DNA of 64,000 nucleotides, from the NCBI GenBank assembly GCA_910575665.1, contig CAJTFB010000003.1:62001-126000 (forward strand), read 5' to 3'. The translations under genes and the position numbers were made by a program. Under the pieces are notes generated by a model. That model worked only from the letters and a program-made list of their open reading frames with translations, ran no database searches and was not told the DNA's origin. Origin of the DNA: Eubacteriaceae bacterium (GTDB lineage Bacteria; Bacillota; Clostridia; Lachnospirales; Lachnospiraceae). Shown piece after piece: positions 8,742 through 17,746 of this stretch (positions are counted from its first letter, which is position 1; each line of letters starts with the position of its first letter).

Positions 8742-8770
8742 ATAATACCCTAATTTTTTAAATCTGTAAA
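8742..8770 (-). promoter_or_regulatory. Sigma-A-type promoter of the dnaD-like/loader operon
   Basis: On the minus strand, -35 TTTACA (8765-8770) and -10 TATTAT (8742-8747) are 17 bases apart, giving a start near 8735 and a ~70-base leader. The nearest DnaA boxes (8808-8834) begin 38 bases upstream of the -35 element. Confidence 0.65.
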
Positions 8771-8807
8771 TAGGCAAAAAAATGTACTTTTTCAGTAGAA
8801 CAAAAGC

Positions 8808-9008
8808 TGTGGATAATGTGCATAGTGTGGATAACTATTAATTGGACATACTATTCATGTAGAAAAAAATCATAAAAACGACGGTTTTTCGCTGTTTAAA
8901 CAAATTTGTGAAAAAAATATAGTTATTCACAAATTTAAAAAGGCAAAAAAGTATCCACAGCCTGTCTTTTCTACTCATTGTTGATAAGACTGTGGATATT
9001 GTGGATAA
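8808..9008. promoter_or_regulatory. DnaA-box cluster
   Basis: Within 201 bases I count three perfect TTATCCACA boxes on the minus strand (8808-8816, 8826-8834, 9000-9008). One-mismatch boxes are TTATTCACA (8923-8931, plus), GTATCCACA (8951-8959, plus) and ATATCCACA (8991-8999, minus). A relaxed TTTTTCACA lies at 8907-8915 (minus). The middle (8835-8950) is very AT-rich. The cluster fills the space between murC and the dnaD-like gene. No dnaA, dnaN or rpmH is nearby, so it is more likely a DnaA-responsive control or titration site than the chromosomal origin. Confidence 0.75.
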
Positions 9009-9009
9009 C

Positions 9010-10392
9010 TTATTTTTTGAGCAGGGCTTCCCCAACTTCCACTATGTTTCCTGCGCCCATAGTTATCAACAAATCATCGTTCATTAAATTTTTTTCAAAA
9101 AAGTTTTTTATGTCATTTAAACTACCAATGTAGAACACTTCTTTTCCTGATTTTTTCAGCTGTTCTGCCAGGTCTTTTGAGGAAATATCTCCGGGATCCT
9201 TTTCTCTTGCAGCATAGATATCGGCCAGGACGATTTTATCGGCAAGTGAAAGTGCATCGCTGAAGTCTGTCAGGAAGTTTTTGGTGCGTGAATAGGTGTG
9301 GGGCTGGAAAGCAACCCACAGCGTCTTATGAGGGTAGTTCTTAGCGGAAGTCAGTGTGGCGCGTACTTCTGTAGGGTGATGTGCATAGTCATCAATAATC
9401 GTCGCGCCGTTGTATTCTCCCTTGAGCTCAAAGCGGCGTTCCGTACCTTTATATTTGGAAAGACCACTCTGGCACACTTCTGGTGAGATGTCAAAAAGGG
9501 AGGCCATAGCCAGGCAGGCGAGGGTGTTTGAAATATTATGTTTTCCGACGATGCCAAGGGTATAGTGGTCCATCTTTGTACCATTGTGCAGAAGAGTGAA
9601 ACTGCCGCAGCCCATTTTGTCAAATTCAATGTCAGAAGCTGAAAAATCAGCTTCTTTCTTATCTACGGAATAGGTGATGACCTGGCAGGCAAGTCCCTTG
9701 GTGATCTCCTCATAATTATCAATATCTGCGTTGATGATCAAAGTACCTTCGGCGGGAAGAAGTTCTGCAAAACGCCGGAAGCTGTCCCGGATGTGCTGCA
9801 GATCTTTGAAAAAATCAAGATGTTCTGCTTCTATATTAAGAATGATTCCAATGTTGGGGAAAAATTTGAGAAAGCTGTTGGTGTATTCACATGCCTCTGT
9901 TATAAAATGTCCGGATTTTCCAACTCGGATATTTCCTCCGATCTCCGGCAGAATGCCGCCTACAGAGATGGTGGGATCCATATCTGCTTCCAGAAGGATG
10001 TGGGAAGCGATGGAAGTGGTGGAGGTTTTGCCGTGGGTGCCGGCGACGGCGATGGCGGTGGAATAATTTTTCATCACCTGACCAACCATGGAAGCACGCT
10101 CCATCATCGGAATCCCCAGTTCTTTTGCGCAGACATATTCTGGATTGTCCTCGGAAATTGCCGCCGTATACACGATAAAATCTATATTTGAGGTTATATT
10201 TTCACGCTTTTGTTCATATACTACTTTTATCCCAAGCCCTTCCAGATGTCTGGTGATTTTTGACTCTGTCCGGTCAGAACCTGTTACTGTAAATCCCATG
10301 GTATGAAGAAGCTCCGCAAAACCACTCATGCTGATACCGCCAATACCGATAAAATATGCTGTCTGTGGAACACTAAAGTCAATATTATACAT
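9010..10392 (-). CDS. murC: UDP-N-acetylmuramate--L-alanine ligase
   Basis: A 460-aa cytosolic Mur ligase that adds L-Ala to UDP-MurNAc, the first peptide step of murein precursor synthesis. The Rossmann N-terminal domain starts with YFIGIGGISMSG. The ATP loop AVAGTHGKTSTT lies near residues 115-125, and the substrate segment EACEYTNSFL and the C-terminal DDYAHHPTE motif are intact. Length is normal. An ATG at 10419 is in frame, but GAAGGGA at ~10404-10410 is better placed for the ATG at 10392. A TTGTAA-17-TATACT promoter lies upstream. It ends two bases from the DnaA-box cluster and is transcribed towards the replication operon. Confidence 0.95.
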   Translation of the reverse strand: MYNIDFSVPQTAYFIGIGGISMSGFAELLHTMGFTVTGSDRTESKITRHLEGLGIKVVYEQKRENITSNIDFIVYTAAISEDNPEYVCAKELGIPMMERASMVGQVMKNYSTAIAVAGTHGKTSTTSIASHILLEADMDPTISVGGILPEIGGNIRVGKSGHFITEACEYTNSFLKFFPNIGIILNIEAEHLDFFKDLQHIRDSFRRFAELLPAEGTLIINADIDNYEEITKGLACQVITYSVDKKEADFSASDIEFDKMGCGSFTLLHNGTKMDHYTLGIVGKHNISNTLACLAMASLFDISPEVCQSGLSKYKGTERRFELKGEYNGATIIDDYAHHPTEVRATLTSAKNYPHKTLWVAFQPHTYSRTKNFLTDFSDALSLADKIVLADIYAAREKDPGDISSKDLAEQLKKSGKEVFYIGSLNDIKNFFEKNLMNDDLLITMGAGNIVEVGEALLKK

Positions 10393-10449
10393 AGCTCTGT
10401 TACCATCCCTTCTTTTCATTATTAATAAGAATATGTTAAAACTGCTATA

Positions 10450-10478
10450 AGTATAAATCGAATATACAGAAATTACAA
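10450..10478 (-). promoter_or_regulatory. murC promoter
   Basis: On the minus strand, -35 TTGTAA (10473-10478) and -10 TATACT (10450-10455) are separated by 17 bases, about 60 bases before the murC start. Confidence 0.6.
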
Positions 10479-10588
10479 GGGAAAGGTTGAAATGTATGAG
10501 CGCACTTTTTTGGTTTGTGCAAAATTACCAAAAAAGTAAAAAAAAACAAAAAATTTTTATGAAAATTATTTATTTTTTGTATCATGTG

Positions 10589-10597
10589 TGTTATAAT
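10589..10597 (+). promoter_or_regulatory. Extended -10 promoter of glgCD
   Basis: TGTTATAAT is a perfect extended -10 (TG-N-TATAAT). The -35 region is a poor T/A tract. A ~65-base leader to glgC contains a short GC hairpin (CCTGC paired with GCAGG, ~10617-10641). Confidence 0.6.
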
Positions 10598-10666
10598 CTT
10601 TTTATACAAATACGGCCTGCGGGATTCACGTCTCCGGCAGGTACTAACTACAACAGGGGTGATTAC

Positions 10667-11944
10667 ATGATAAAGAAAGAAATGATAGCTATGTTGCTGG
10701 CTGGAGGCCAGGGATCCCGCCTTGGTGTTCTGACCGCCAATGTAGCAAAACCTGCTGTTGCTTTTGGGGGAAAGTATCGTATCATTGATTTTCCATTGAG
10801 TAACTGTATTAATTCAGGAGTAGATACTGTGGGGGTATTGACACAGTATCAGCCTCTCAAACTGAATACTCATATTGGGATTGGTATTCCATGGGATCTG
10901 GACAGGAATGTGGGAGGTGTCTCTATTCTCCCTCCTTATGAGAAAAGTAATAGCAGTGAATGGTATACCGGTACCGCGAATGCGATTTATCAGAACTTAA
11001 AATATATGGACTATTACAATCCGGACTATGTTCTGATATTGGGTGGAGATCATATTTACAAGATGGATTATCAGGTAATGCTTGACTTTCATAAGTCAAA
11101 TAATGCGGATGTTACTTTGGCTACGATTCCAGTGCCGATTGAAGAGGCAAATCGGTTTGGGGTGTGTATTACGGATGACAGCCGGAGGATTTTGGAGTTT
11201 CAGGAGAAACCGGAGCAGCCAAGAAGTAATCTTGCATCCATGGGGATTTACATTTTCTCCTGGCCTGTGCTAAAAGAGGCTCTGATCACGCTTAGGGATC
11301 AGCCGGGCTGTGATTTTGGAAAGCACATCATTCCATACTGTCATGAACGGGGAGACCGGATTTTTGCTTATGAGTTTAATGGCTATTGGAAGGATGTGGG
11401 GACTCTGGGGTCTTACTGGGAGTCCAACATGGAGCTGATCGACCTGATTCCCGTATTTAATCTGTACGAGGAATTCTGGAAGATTTATACTAAGAATGAG
11501 TGGCTTCGCCCGCAGTATATTGCGGATTCAGCCATCATAGACAAGGCAATCATGGGAGATGGCTGTGAAGTGTACGGTGAGGTACATAACTCAGTCATCG
11601 GATCGAACGTTATTATTGAAGAGGGGGCGATCGTCAGGGATTCTATTATTATGAATTCTACCAGGATTGGTAAGAACACGGTGTTAGACAAGACAATTGT
11701 AGCAGAAGATACGGTCATCGGAGATAACTGCAAATTGGGGGCAGGTGAGGACGGTGCCGTGAATCAGGTGAAACCGGATGTTTATGCATTCAATCTTGTT
11801 ACAGTTGGAGATGATACGGTAATACCGGACGGTGTTACAATTGGTAAAAACACTGCCATATCAGGGGTCACAACGAAAGAGGACTATCCAGATAATGTAC
11901 TCGAAGGCGGCGGAACTTTGATAAAGGCAGGTGACATATTATGA
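10667..11944 (+). CDS. glgC: Glucose-1-phosphate adenylyltransferase, catalytic subunit
   Basis: A 425-aa ADP-glucose pyrophosphorylase making ADP-glucose for glycogen. The N-terminal nucleotidyltransferase domain begins [15 protein letters not shown], with a [15 protein letters not shown] segment, the GTANAIYQN motif and the [10 protein letters not shown] catalytic site. A left-handed beta-helix of hexapeptide repeats (~300-400) follows. The frame is open further upstream, but AGGGGTGATTAC immediately before 10667 and the normal N-terminus fix the start. The stop overlaps the glgD start by four bases (ATGA), so the two subunits are translationally coupled and probably form a heterotetramer. 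Confidence 0.95.
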   Translation: MIKKEMIAMLLAGGQGSRLGVLTANVAKPAVAFGGKYRIIDFPLSNCINSGVDTVGVLTQYQPLKLNTHIGIGIPWDLDRNVGGVSILPPYEKSNSSEWYTGTANAIYQNLKYMDYYNPDYVLILGGDHIYKMDYQVMLDFHKSNNADVTLATIPVPIEEANRFGVCITDDSRRILEFQEKPEQPRSNLASMGIYIFSWPVLKEALITLRDQPGCDFGKHIIPYCHERGDRIFAYEFNGYWKDVGTLGSYWESNMELIDLIPVFNLYEEFWKIYTKNEWLRPQYIADSAIIDKAIMGDGCEVYGEVHNSVIGSNVIIEEGAIVRDSIIMNSTRIGKNTVLDKTIVAEDTVIGDNCKLGAGEDGAVNQVKPDVYAFNLVTVGDDTVIPDGVTIGKNTAISGVTTKEDYPDNVLEGGGTLIKAGDIL

Positions 11945-13062
11945 GAGCGATAGGGATTATTTTAGCTGGTGGAAGCAGCACACGCATGACGGAACTTACG
12001 ACAAAGAGAGCCACTTCTGCGCTGCCGATTGCAGGAGGCTACCGCAGTATTGACTTTGCGCTTAGCAGTATGTCAAACTCTCACATCAGTAAAGTTGCTG
12101 TATTTACCCAGTATAATTCTAAATCATTGACCCAGCATTTGAGTTCATCCAAATGGTGGGACTTTGGTAGAAAACAGGGTGGACTGTTCGTATTTACACC
12201 TACTCAGACTCAGGATAACAGTTACTGGTATCGGGGCACGGCAGATGCCATTGCCCAGAATATTGATTTTCTGAAATCGAGCCATGAGCCTTATGTGGTG
12301 ATTGCGTCTGGAGACTGTGTGTACAAACTGGATCTGAATAAGGTGCTGGAGTATCATGTAGAAAAGAATGCGGACATTACCATCGTAACAAAGGATCTCG
12401 GGGAACGGGATGACCCAAGTAGGTTTGGTGTGGTATCGATCGATGAATCTGGACTTGTGACAGAGTACGAGGAGAAACCGATCGTCACATCAAAGACAAC
12501 GGTATCCACAGGTATTTATGTGATACGCCGCAGGCAGTTGATCGAACTAATCGAAAAGGCAGGCAATGAAGGCGGTTTTGATCTGGTAAAGGATATATTT
12601 ATCCGTTACAGAGGCTTGAAAAAGCTGTATGCATATCAGATGGACTCCTATTGGAGCAATATCACAACAGTTGATTCATATTATAAGACCAATATGGATT
12701 TCCTGAATCGGGAGACAAGGGACTATTTCTTTAATCAGTACCCAATGGTTGCCTCCAAGATTGAGGACTTGCCACCAGCGAAATACAATGCCGGGTCCAA
12801 GGTGACAAACAGTCTGATTTCAAGTGGATGTATTATTAATGGTGAGGTAAGTAATTCCATTTTGTTTAAAGAAGTGTACGTAGGTAATAATTGTACCATT
12901 CGCAATTCCATCATTTTAAATGATGTGTATATTGGCGATAATACTTACATTGAGAATTGCATCGTTGAGAGCCATGATACCATTCGAGCAAACTCCAACT
13001 ATGTTGGAGAACCGGAGAAAATTAAAATAGTGTTGGAAAAGAATGCGCGTTACGTACTGTAA
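11941..13062 (+). CDS. glgD: GlgD, regulatory subunit of ADP-glucose pyrophosphorylase
   Basis: A 373-aa GlgC paralogue. It keeps the nucleotidyltransferase fold ([36 protein letters not shown]) and a C-terminal beta-helix ([14 protein letters not shown] onward). The catalytic segment [10 protein letters not shown] of GlgC is here SGDCVYKLD, in keeping with the GlgD role as an activity-boosting, weakly or non-catalytic partner in Firmicutes. The start overlaps the glgC stop (ATGA). SpoVG follows after 22 bases. Confidence 0.93.
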   Translation: MRAIGIILAGGSSTRMTELTTKRATSALPIAGGYRSIDFALSSMSNSHISKVAVFTQYNSKSLTQHLSSSKWWDFGRKQGGLFVFTPTQTQDNSYWYRGTADAIAQNIDFLKSSHEPYVVIASGDCVYKLDLNKVLEYHVEKNADITIVTKDLGERDDPSRFGVVSIDESGLVTEYEEKPIVTSKTTVSTGIYVIRRRQLIELIEKAGNEGGFDLVKDIFIRYRGLKKLYAYQMDSYWSNITTVDSYYKTNMDFLNRETRDYFFNQYPMVASKIEDLPPAKYNAGSKVTNSLISSGCIINGEVSNSILFKEVYVGNNCTIRNSIILNDVYIGDNTYIENCIVESHDTIRANSNYVGEPEKIKIVLEKNARYVL

Positions 13063-13084
13063 AAACAGTAAGGAGGAACAAAGG

Positions 13085-13360
13085 ATGCAAATAACAGATA
13101 TTCGCATTCGAGTTGTTAGTAACGAGTCCAAGATGAAGGCGGTAGCGTCGGTTACATTTGACGATTCATTTGTCGTTCACGATATCAAGGTCATCGAGGG
13201 CGAAAGAGGTTTTTTTATTGCGATGCCAAGTAAGAAGACTCACGGTGACGAGTATCGGGATATTGCTCATCCCATCAACGCTGAGATGAGGAACTTACTT
13301 CAGGAAGCAATCGTGGAGCGTTTTAAACAGGCACTAGATGAATTACCGGATGAAGATTAA
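13085..13360 (+). CDS. spoVG: SpoVG, site-specific DNA/RNA-binding regulator
   Basis: A 91-aa protein with the family opening [11 protein letters not shown], the [15 protein letters not shown] core and the [21 protein letters not shown] segment. SpoVG affects septation during sporulation in Bacillus and binds nucleic acids in several Firmicutes. An in-frame ATG at 13043 overlaps the glgD end, but AGGAGG just before 13085 and the conserved N-terminus fix the start. Short spacing suggests read-through from glgCD. A terminator follows. Confidence 0.95.
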   Translation: MQITDIRIRVVSNESKMKAVASVTFDDSFVVHDIKVIEGERGFFIAMPSKKTHGDEYRDIAHPINAEMRNLLQEAIVERFKQALDELPDED

Positions 13361-13379
13361 AAATGTTTCCAACAATAAG

Positions 13380-13422
13380 TTCAGCCACCAGTCGGGTGTG
13401 TTCCCGGGGTGGCTGAATTTTT
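13380..13422 (+). terminator. Terminator of glgC-glgD-spoVG
   Basis: Stem TTCAGCCACC (13380-13389) pairs with GGTGGCTGAA (13408-13417), followed by TTTTT. The inner loop has a second short GGG/CCC pairing. Confidence 0.85.
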
Positions 13423-13476
13423 ATGCGCGAAGTTCTTAATCTCCTGAACTACATCATAATCAAGCCCATTCCCCCC

Positions 13477-13505
13477 TTGCCCCCCTTCTTCCCTTGTGTT
13501 AAAAT
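13477..13505 (+). promoter_or_regulatory. pth-mfd promoter
   Basis: -35 TTGCCC (13477-13482) and -10 TAAAAT (13500-13505) are 17 bases apart, with a start near 13512 and a ~36-base leader to pth. Confidence 0.6.
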
Positions 13506-13547
13506 AACTTAAGCAGAAAAACCCTACGAAAGGAAACAGTATCAATT

Positions 13548-14117
13548 ATGAAACTCATTGTGGGACTTGGAAATCCAGGAAGAGACTATGCGGGGACGAG
13601 ACATAACATCGGTTTTGGAGTGATAACCCGCATTTCAGACCAATATAATATACCGTTGAGCAGCAAAGAGCATAAGGCAGTGTGCGGTAAAGGCTTTATC
13701 GGGGGAGAGAAAGTGATTCTCGCCCAGCCCCAGACATATATGAATCTGAGCGGAGAGAGTGTCAGGAGTATTGCTGATTATTATAAGATCGAGCCGGAGG
13801 ACATCATCATTGCCTTTGATGACATTGATCTTGAGGTGGGGCAACTCCGGGTGCGGAGGAAGGGAAGCGCCGGGGGACACAATGGGATCAAGAGTATCAT
13901 CCAGCACCTGGGAACCAACGAGTTTCCGCGGGTGAAGGTAGGAGTGGGAGCGAAGCCGGAGGGAGGCGATCTGGTGCGCCATGTGTTGGGCAGATTTTCC
14001 AGGGAAGATGAGAAGGCCATGGGTGAAGTGCTGGATCTGGCTGTTGAAGCGGTGGAGCTGATTGTGACAGAGGGTGTGGATGCCGCGATGAATCGGTACA
14101 ATGCCAAACGGAAATGA
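13548..14117 (+). CDS. pth: Peptidyl-tRNA hydrolase
   Basis: A 189-aa enzyme that frees tRNA from stalled peptidyl-tRNA. The bacterial Pth motifs are all present: GLGNPG with Asn9, TRHNIGF with catalytic His19, TYMNLSGE, the FDDIDL segment with Asp92, and KGSAGGHNG. Length is typical. RBS AAAGGAAA precedes the ATG. mfd follows 45 bases later, the usual pth-mfd order in Firmicutes. Confidence 0.97.
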   Translation: MKLIVGLGNPGRDYAGTRHNIGFGVITRISDQYNIPLSSKEHKAVCGKGFIGGEKVILAQPQTYMNLSGESVRSIADYYKIEPEDIIIAFDDIDLEVGQLRVRRKGSAGGHNGIKSIIQHLGTNEFPRVKVGVGAKPEGGDLVRHVLGRFSREDEKAMGEVLDLAVEAVELIVTEGVDAAMNRYNAKRK

Positions 14118-14161
14118 TACAGAATGATAATAATAAGCATAATAGAAAGGCAGAAGGGAAC

Positions 14162-17100
14162 ATGAACACATTATTTGCACCTCTCCGGGAACTGGAGGAA
14201 TTTGACCAACTGAATACTTCCATGAAAAAAGGTGAGTTCCCGGTTCAGCTGGTGGGCTGTATGGATACCCAGAAGAGCCATATAATTGCCGGGGCGGGAG
14301 CCGACTGTCGGTTTCGCCTGATCATCACCCACAATGAGGTTCGGGCGAAAGAATTAGTGGAAGATCTGAAACTGTATGAGGGCAGGAGTGGTGCGGCTGA
14401 AGGAGGAGAGATTTCCGAGACTATGTATTATCCGGCGAAGGACTTCATTTTTTACAGTGCGGATGTACATGGACAGGCGATCGTGAAGGAGCGGCTGAAG
14501 GTGATCAAGAGGCTGATGGAAAAGAAGCCGACCACTATTGTGACCACCATCGACGGGGGGATGGACTACTGTCTGCCATTTTCCATGTACAAAGACCACA
14601 GCATGGAGGTAAAGATCGGGGATGTGCTGGAGCTGGAAACTTTCCGTAGTGGTTTGGTGTACATTGGCTATGAAAATGTATCTCAGGTGAGCAAAGAGGG
14701 GGAATTTTCTGTGCGGGGCGGGATCATTGATGTATTTCCGCTGACGGAGGATTGCCCCTGCCGGATCGAGCTCTGGGGAGATGAGGTGGACAATATCCGG
14801 CGGATCGATGTGGAGAGCCAGCGATCCGTGGAAAATATAGAAGAGGTCAGCATCTATCCGGCGACGGAGATATTTCTGGAAGAGGATCAGGTACTGGCGG
14901 GGATGCGTAGGATTGAAAAGGAGTTGAAAGACTGCGTCGCTAGATTTAAGGAAGAGGGAAAAGTAGAAGAAGCCGCCAGGCTCCGGGAAAATGTGGAGAG
15001 CTTCCGGGAAAATTATCAGATTTATCATGGGCTGGTAAATCTGGAAAGCTATGTGAGTTATTTTACCGGGGAGGTACAGTCTTTTTTTGACTACTTTATT
15101 GGGGAGGACGTGCGGGTGTTTATAGATGAGCCCAGCCGGTGTGTGGAAAAAGGCGAGGCGGTGGAGTTTGAATTTCGTGAGAGCATGGTGAGCCGGCTGG
15201 AAAAGGGATATATTCTGCCGACCCAGATGGAAGTTTTATTTTCACTGCCCATAGTACTGAAAAAGTTGGGAGATCTGCCGGTGCTGTTGCTCACCACCCT
15301 GGATATGGCGGTAAAAGAATTTGCAGTAAAACGGAAGTTTAATTTTCAAGTACAGTCGGCGCCTTCCTATAATAACAACTTTTCGCTGCTGGCGAAGGAT
15401 ATCCAGAGACTGAAAAAAAATGGTTACCGGGTGCTGGTGCTGTCCGGTTCCAGGACGAGAGGCGAGAGGCTGTGCCAGGATCTGCAGGATTTTGACGTGG
15501 TTGCATTTTATAGCAGGGATATGGAACATGAGCTGCTTCCGGGTGAGGTTATGATCGCCAAAGGAAATCTGCGGAAGGGCTTTGAGTATCCCAATATTCG
15601 TTTTGTCGTGCTTACCGAGGGAGATATTTTTGGCGGGGCAAAAAAACCGCGCAAAAGAAAGCCGAAAAAGTATGAGGGAGCGGCGATCCACAGCTTTAAT
15701 GACTTAAAGATCGGGGATTACGTGGTTCACGAAAACCACGGACTTGGCATATATGAGGGCATCGAAAAGATCGAGGTGGATCATATCACAAAGGATTATC
15801 TGAAAGTGTCCTATGCGGGAGGGAGCAATCTGTATATTCCCGCTACTTCCCTTGAACTTTTGCAAAAATACGCCGGCGGTGACGCGGAAAAGGTGCCGAA
15901 GCTCAACCGCCTGAATTCGCCGGAGTGGAAAAAGACCAAGTCGCGGGTAAAAGGTGCGGTGAAAGAGATTGCCGAAGAGCTGGTTGAGCTGTATGCTAAG
16001 CGACAGGCGAGACAGGGGCACGCATTTGAGAAAGATACGGTGTGGCAGAAGGAATTTGAAGAGCTGTTTCCCTACGAGGAGACCGAGGACCAGCTGCGTG
16101 CCATCGAGGCGGCGAAGCAGGATATGGAGAGTCCGAGGATCATGGACCGACTGATCTGCGGGGATGTGGGATATGGCAAGACGGAGATCGCCATCCGCGC
16201 TGCCTTTAAAGCGGTGATGGACGGAAAGCAGGTGGCGCTTCTGGTACCCACAACCATACTTGCGGGACAGCATTACAATACCTTTGTGCAGCGGATGCGG
16301 GATTTCAGCGTCGAGGTGGGGATGCTTTCCAGGCTCAGGACGCCCAAGGAGAATCGGGAGACCATAGAAAAGCTGAAAAAGGGCAGGGTGGACATCGTCA
16401 TCGGAACCCATAAACTTCTTGGGAAAAATGTGAGTTACAAGGATCTGGGACTGCTGATCGTGGACGAGGAACAGAGATTTGGTGTGACTCACAAGGAAAA
16501 ATTGAAGCAGCTGAAAAATGATATTGATGTGCTGACGCTCACAGCTACGCCGATTCCCCGGACACTCCATATGAGTCTGGTGGGAATCCGGGATATGAGT
16601 GTGCTGGAGGAGGCGCCGGTGGACCGTATGCCGATCCAGACCTTTGTCATGGAAAAAAATGGAGAGATTGTCAGAGAGGCTATTCTGAGGGAGATCGGAC
16701 GGGGTGGCCAGGTATACTATGTGTATAATCGGGTTGCCAATATGGATATTATCGCCGGCGAGGTGGCAAAGCTGGTGCCGGAGGCGGTGGTCAGCTACGC
16801 CCACGGCCAGATGAATGAACGGGAACTGGAAAATACAATGTTTTCTTTCGTCAACGGAGAGGTAGACGTCCTGGTTTCTACTACAATTGTAGAAACTGGG
16901 CTGGATATCCCGAATGTCAATACGATCATTATAGACGAAGCCGATAAACTGGGGCTCTCCCAGCTTTATCAGCTGAGGGGGCGTGTGGGACGCTCGAACC
17001 GGACGGCTTACGCCTTTTTGATGTATAAACGGGATAAAATGCTCAAAGAAGTGGCAGAAAAGCGTCTGGCTGCAATAAAAGAGTTTACAGAACTGGGCTC

Positions 17101-17746
17101 AGGGTTTAAGATATCTATGAGGGATCTGGAGATCCGGGGAGCCGGTAATCTTCTGGGCGCCAAACAGCACGGACATATGGAGGCAGTGGGATACGATCTG
17201 TACTGCAAGATGCTGAATGAAGCGGTGAAGCGGCTAAAAGGCGAAAAGGTGGAGAGCGATGAGTTTGAGACCAACATCGATGTGAAAATAGACGGTTATA
17301 TTCCGCCGGATTATATCCCGAATGAATTTCAAAAACTGGATGTGTATAAACGAATTGCAGACATTGAGACAGTGGCGGAGAAGGACGATATTCTGGATGA
17401 ATTGATTGACCGTTTTGGGGAACCGCCCCAGAGCTTGTGCAACCTGCTGGATATCGCCCTGCTCAAAGTGAAGGCGCATGAAAATTTTATTACTGCTGTG
17501 GCGGAGAAGCCGGGTGGAGTGCGGATCACGATGTATCCCCAGGCAGAGGTGGCGCCGGAGAAAATACCGCCTCTTGTGGGCGAATTTGGAAAGCGGCTTC
17601 GTTTTGTTCCGGATACGACGCCATATTTTGTATACATTCCCCAGGAGGACGGAGAAATTTTAGCCCAGCTGGATTATGTAATTGATAAAATCGGAGAGAT
17701 CAAGCGACAGGATAAAAAAATGGAGGAGACGCACAATGAAGAATAA
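14162..17746 (+). CDS. mfd: Transcription-repair coupling factor
   Basis: A 1194-aa translocase that removes RNA polymerase stalled at lesions and recruits UvrAB. The N-terminal UvrB-like module spans ~1-350. The CarD/RID polymerase-binding domain (~514-575) contains GDYVVHENHGLGIYEG. The helicase core has Walker A GDVGYGKTE (~667), the DEEQ box VDEEQRFG (~766), TATPIPRTLHM and the TRG-type motif GRVGRSNRTAYAFL. The C-terminal TRCF domain (~1020-1130) holds GYDLYCKML. An in-frame ATG exists at 14114, but AGAAGGGA before 14162 and the FAPLRELEEF N-terminus choose this start. The 3' end overlaps the next gene by 11 bases. Confidence 0.97.
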   Translation: MNTLFAPLRELEEFDQLNTSMKKGEFPVQLVGCMDTQKSHIIAGAGADCRFRLIITHNEVRAKELVEDLKLYEGRSGAAEGGEISETMYYPAKDFIFYSADVHGQAIVKERLKVIKRLMEKKPTTIVTTIDGGMDYCLPFSMYKDHSMEVKIGDVLELETFRSGLVYIGYENVSQVSKEGEFSVRGGIIDVFPLTEDCPCRIELWGDEVDNIRRIDVESQRSVENIEEVSIYPATEIFLEEDQVLAGMRRIEKELKDCVARFKEEGKVEEAARLRENVESFRENYQIYHGLVNLESYVSYFTGEVQSFFDYFIGEDVRVFIDEPSRCVEKGEAVEFEFRESMVSRLEKGYILPTQMEVLFSLPIVLKKLGDLPVLLLTTLDMAVKEFAVKRKFNFQVQSAPSYNNNFSLLAKDIQRLKKNGYRVLVLSGSRTRGERLCQDLQDFDVVAFYSRDMEHELLPGEVMIAKGNLRKGFEYPNIRFVVLTEGDIFGGAKKPRKRKPKKYEGAAIHSFNDLKIGDYVVHENHGLGIYEGIEKIEVDHITKDYLKVSYAGGSNLYIPATSLELLQKYAGGDAEKVPKLNRLNSPEWKKTKSRVKGAVKEIAEELVELYAKRQARQGHAFEKDTVWQKEFEELFPYEETEDQLRAIEAAKQDMESPRIMDRLICGDVGYGKTEIAIRAAFKAVMDGKQVALLVPTTILAGQHYNTFVQRMRDFSVEVGMLSRLRTPKENRETIEKLKKGRVDIVIGTHKLLGKNVSYKDLGLLIVDEEQRFGVTHKEKLKQLKNDIDVLTLTATPIPRTLHMSLVGIRDMSVLEEAPVDRMPIQTFVMEKNGEIVREAILREIGRGGQVYYVYNRVANMDIIAGEVAKLVPEAVVSYAHGQMNERELENTMFSFVNGEVDVLVSTTIVETGLDIPNVNTIIIDEADKLGLSQLYQLRGRVGRSNRTAYAFLMYKRDKMLKEVAEKRLAAIKEFTELGSGFKISMRDLEIRGAGNLLGAKQHGHMEAVGYDLYCKMLNEAVKRLKGEKVESDEFETNIDVKIDGYIPPDYIPNEFQKLDVYKRIADIETVAEKDDILDELIDRFGEPPQSLCNLLDIALLKVKAHENFITAVAEKPGGVRITMYPQAEVAPEKIPPLVGEFGKRLRFVPDTTPYFVYIPQEDGEILAQLDYVIDKIGEIKRQDKKMEETHNEE

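Noticed and set aside
8808-9008. Chromosomal origin of replication (oriC)
   Set aside because: DnaA boxes and an AT-rich core are present, but dnaA, dnaN, rpmH and gyr genes are missing and flanking genes (murC, dnaD-like) are not origin neighbours. I call it a DnaA-box cluster only.
8838-9035. Small minus-strand frame in the DnaA-box region
   Set aside because: It overlaps the murC end, has no RBS and its codons are made of the DnaA boxes and poly-A/T tracts.
10598-10666. Riboswitch upstream of glgC
   Set aside because: The leader is only ~65 bases with one 5-bp hairpin, too small for known riboswitch classes.
13360-13548. tRNA or small RNA gene between spoVG and pth
   Set aside because: Only a terminator and a promoter are visible; no cloverleaf or known RNA fold could be drawn.
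15704-16804. Long open frame antisense to mfd (366 codons, minus strand)
   Set aside because: It lies entirely within mfd, has no RBS and a His/Leu/Pro-rich composition typical of antisense shadow frames.
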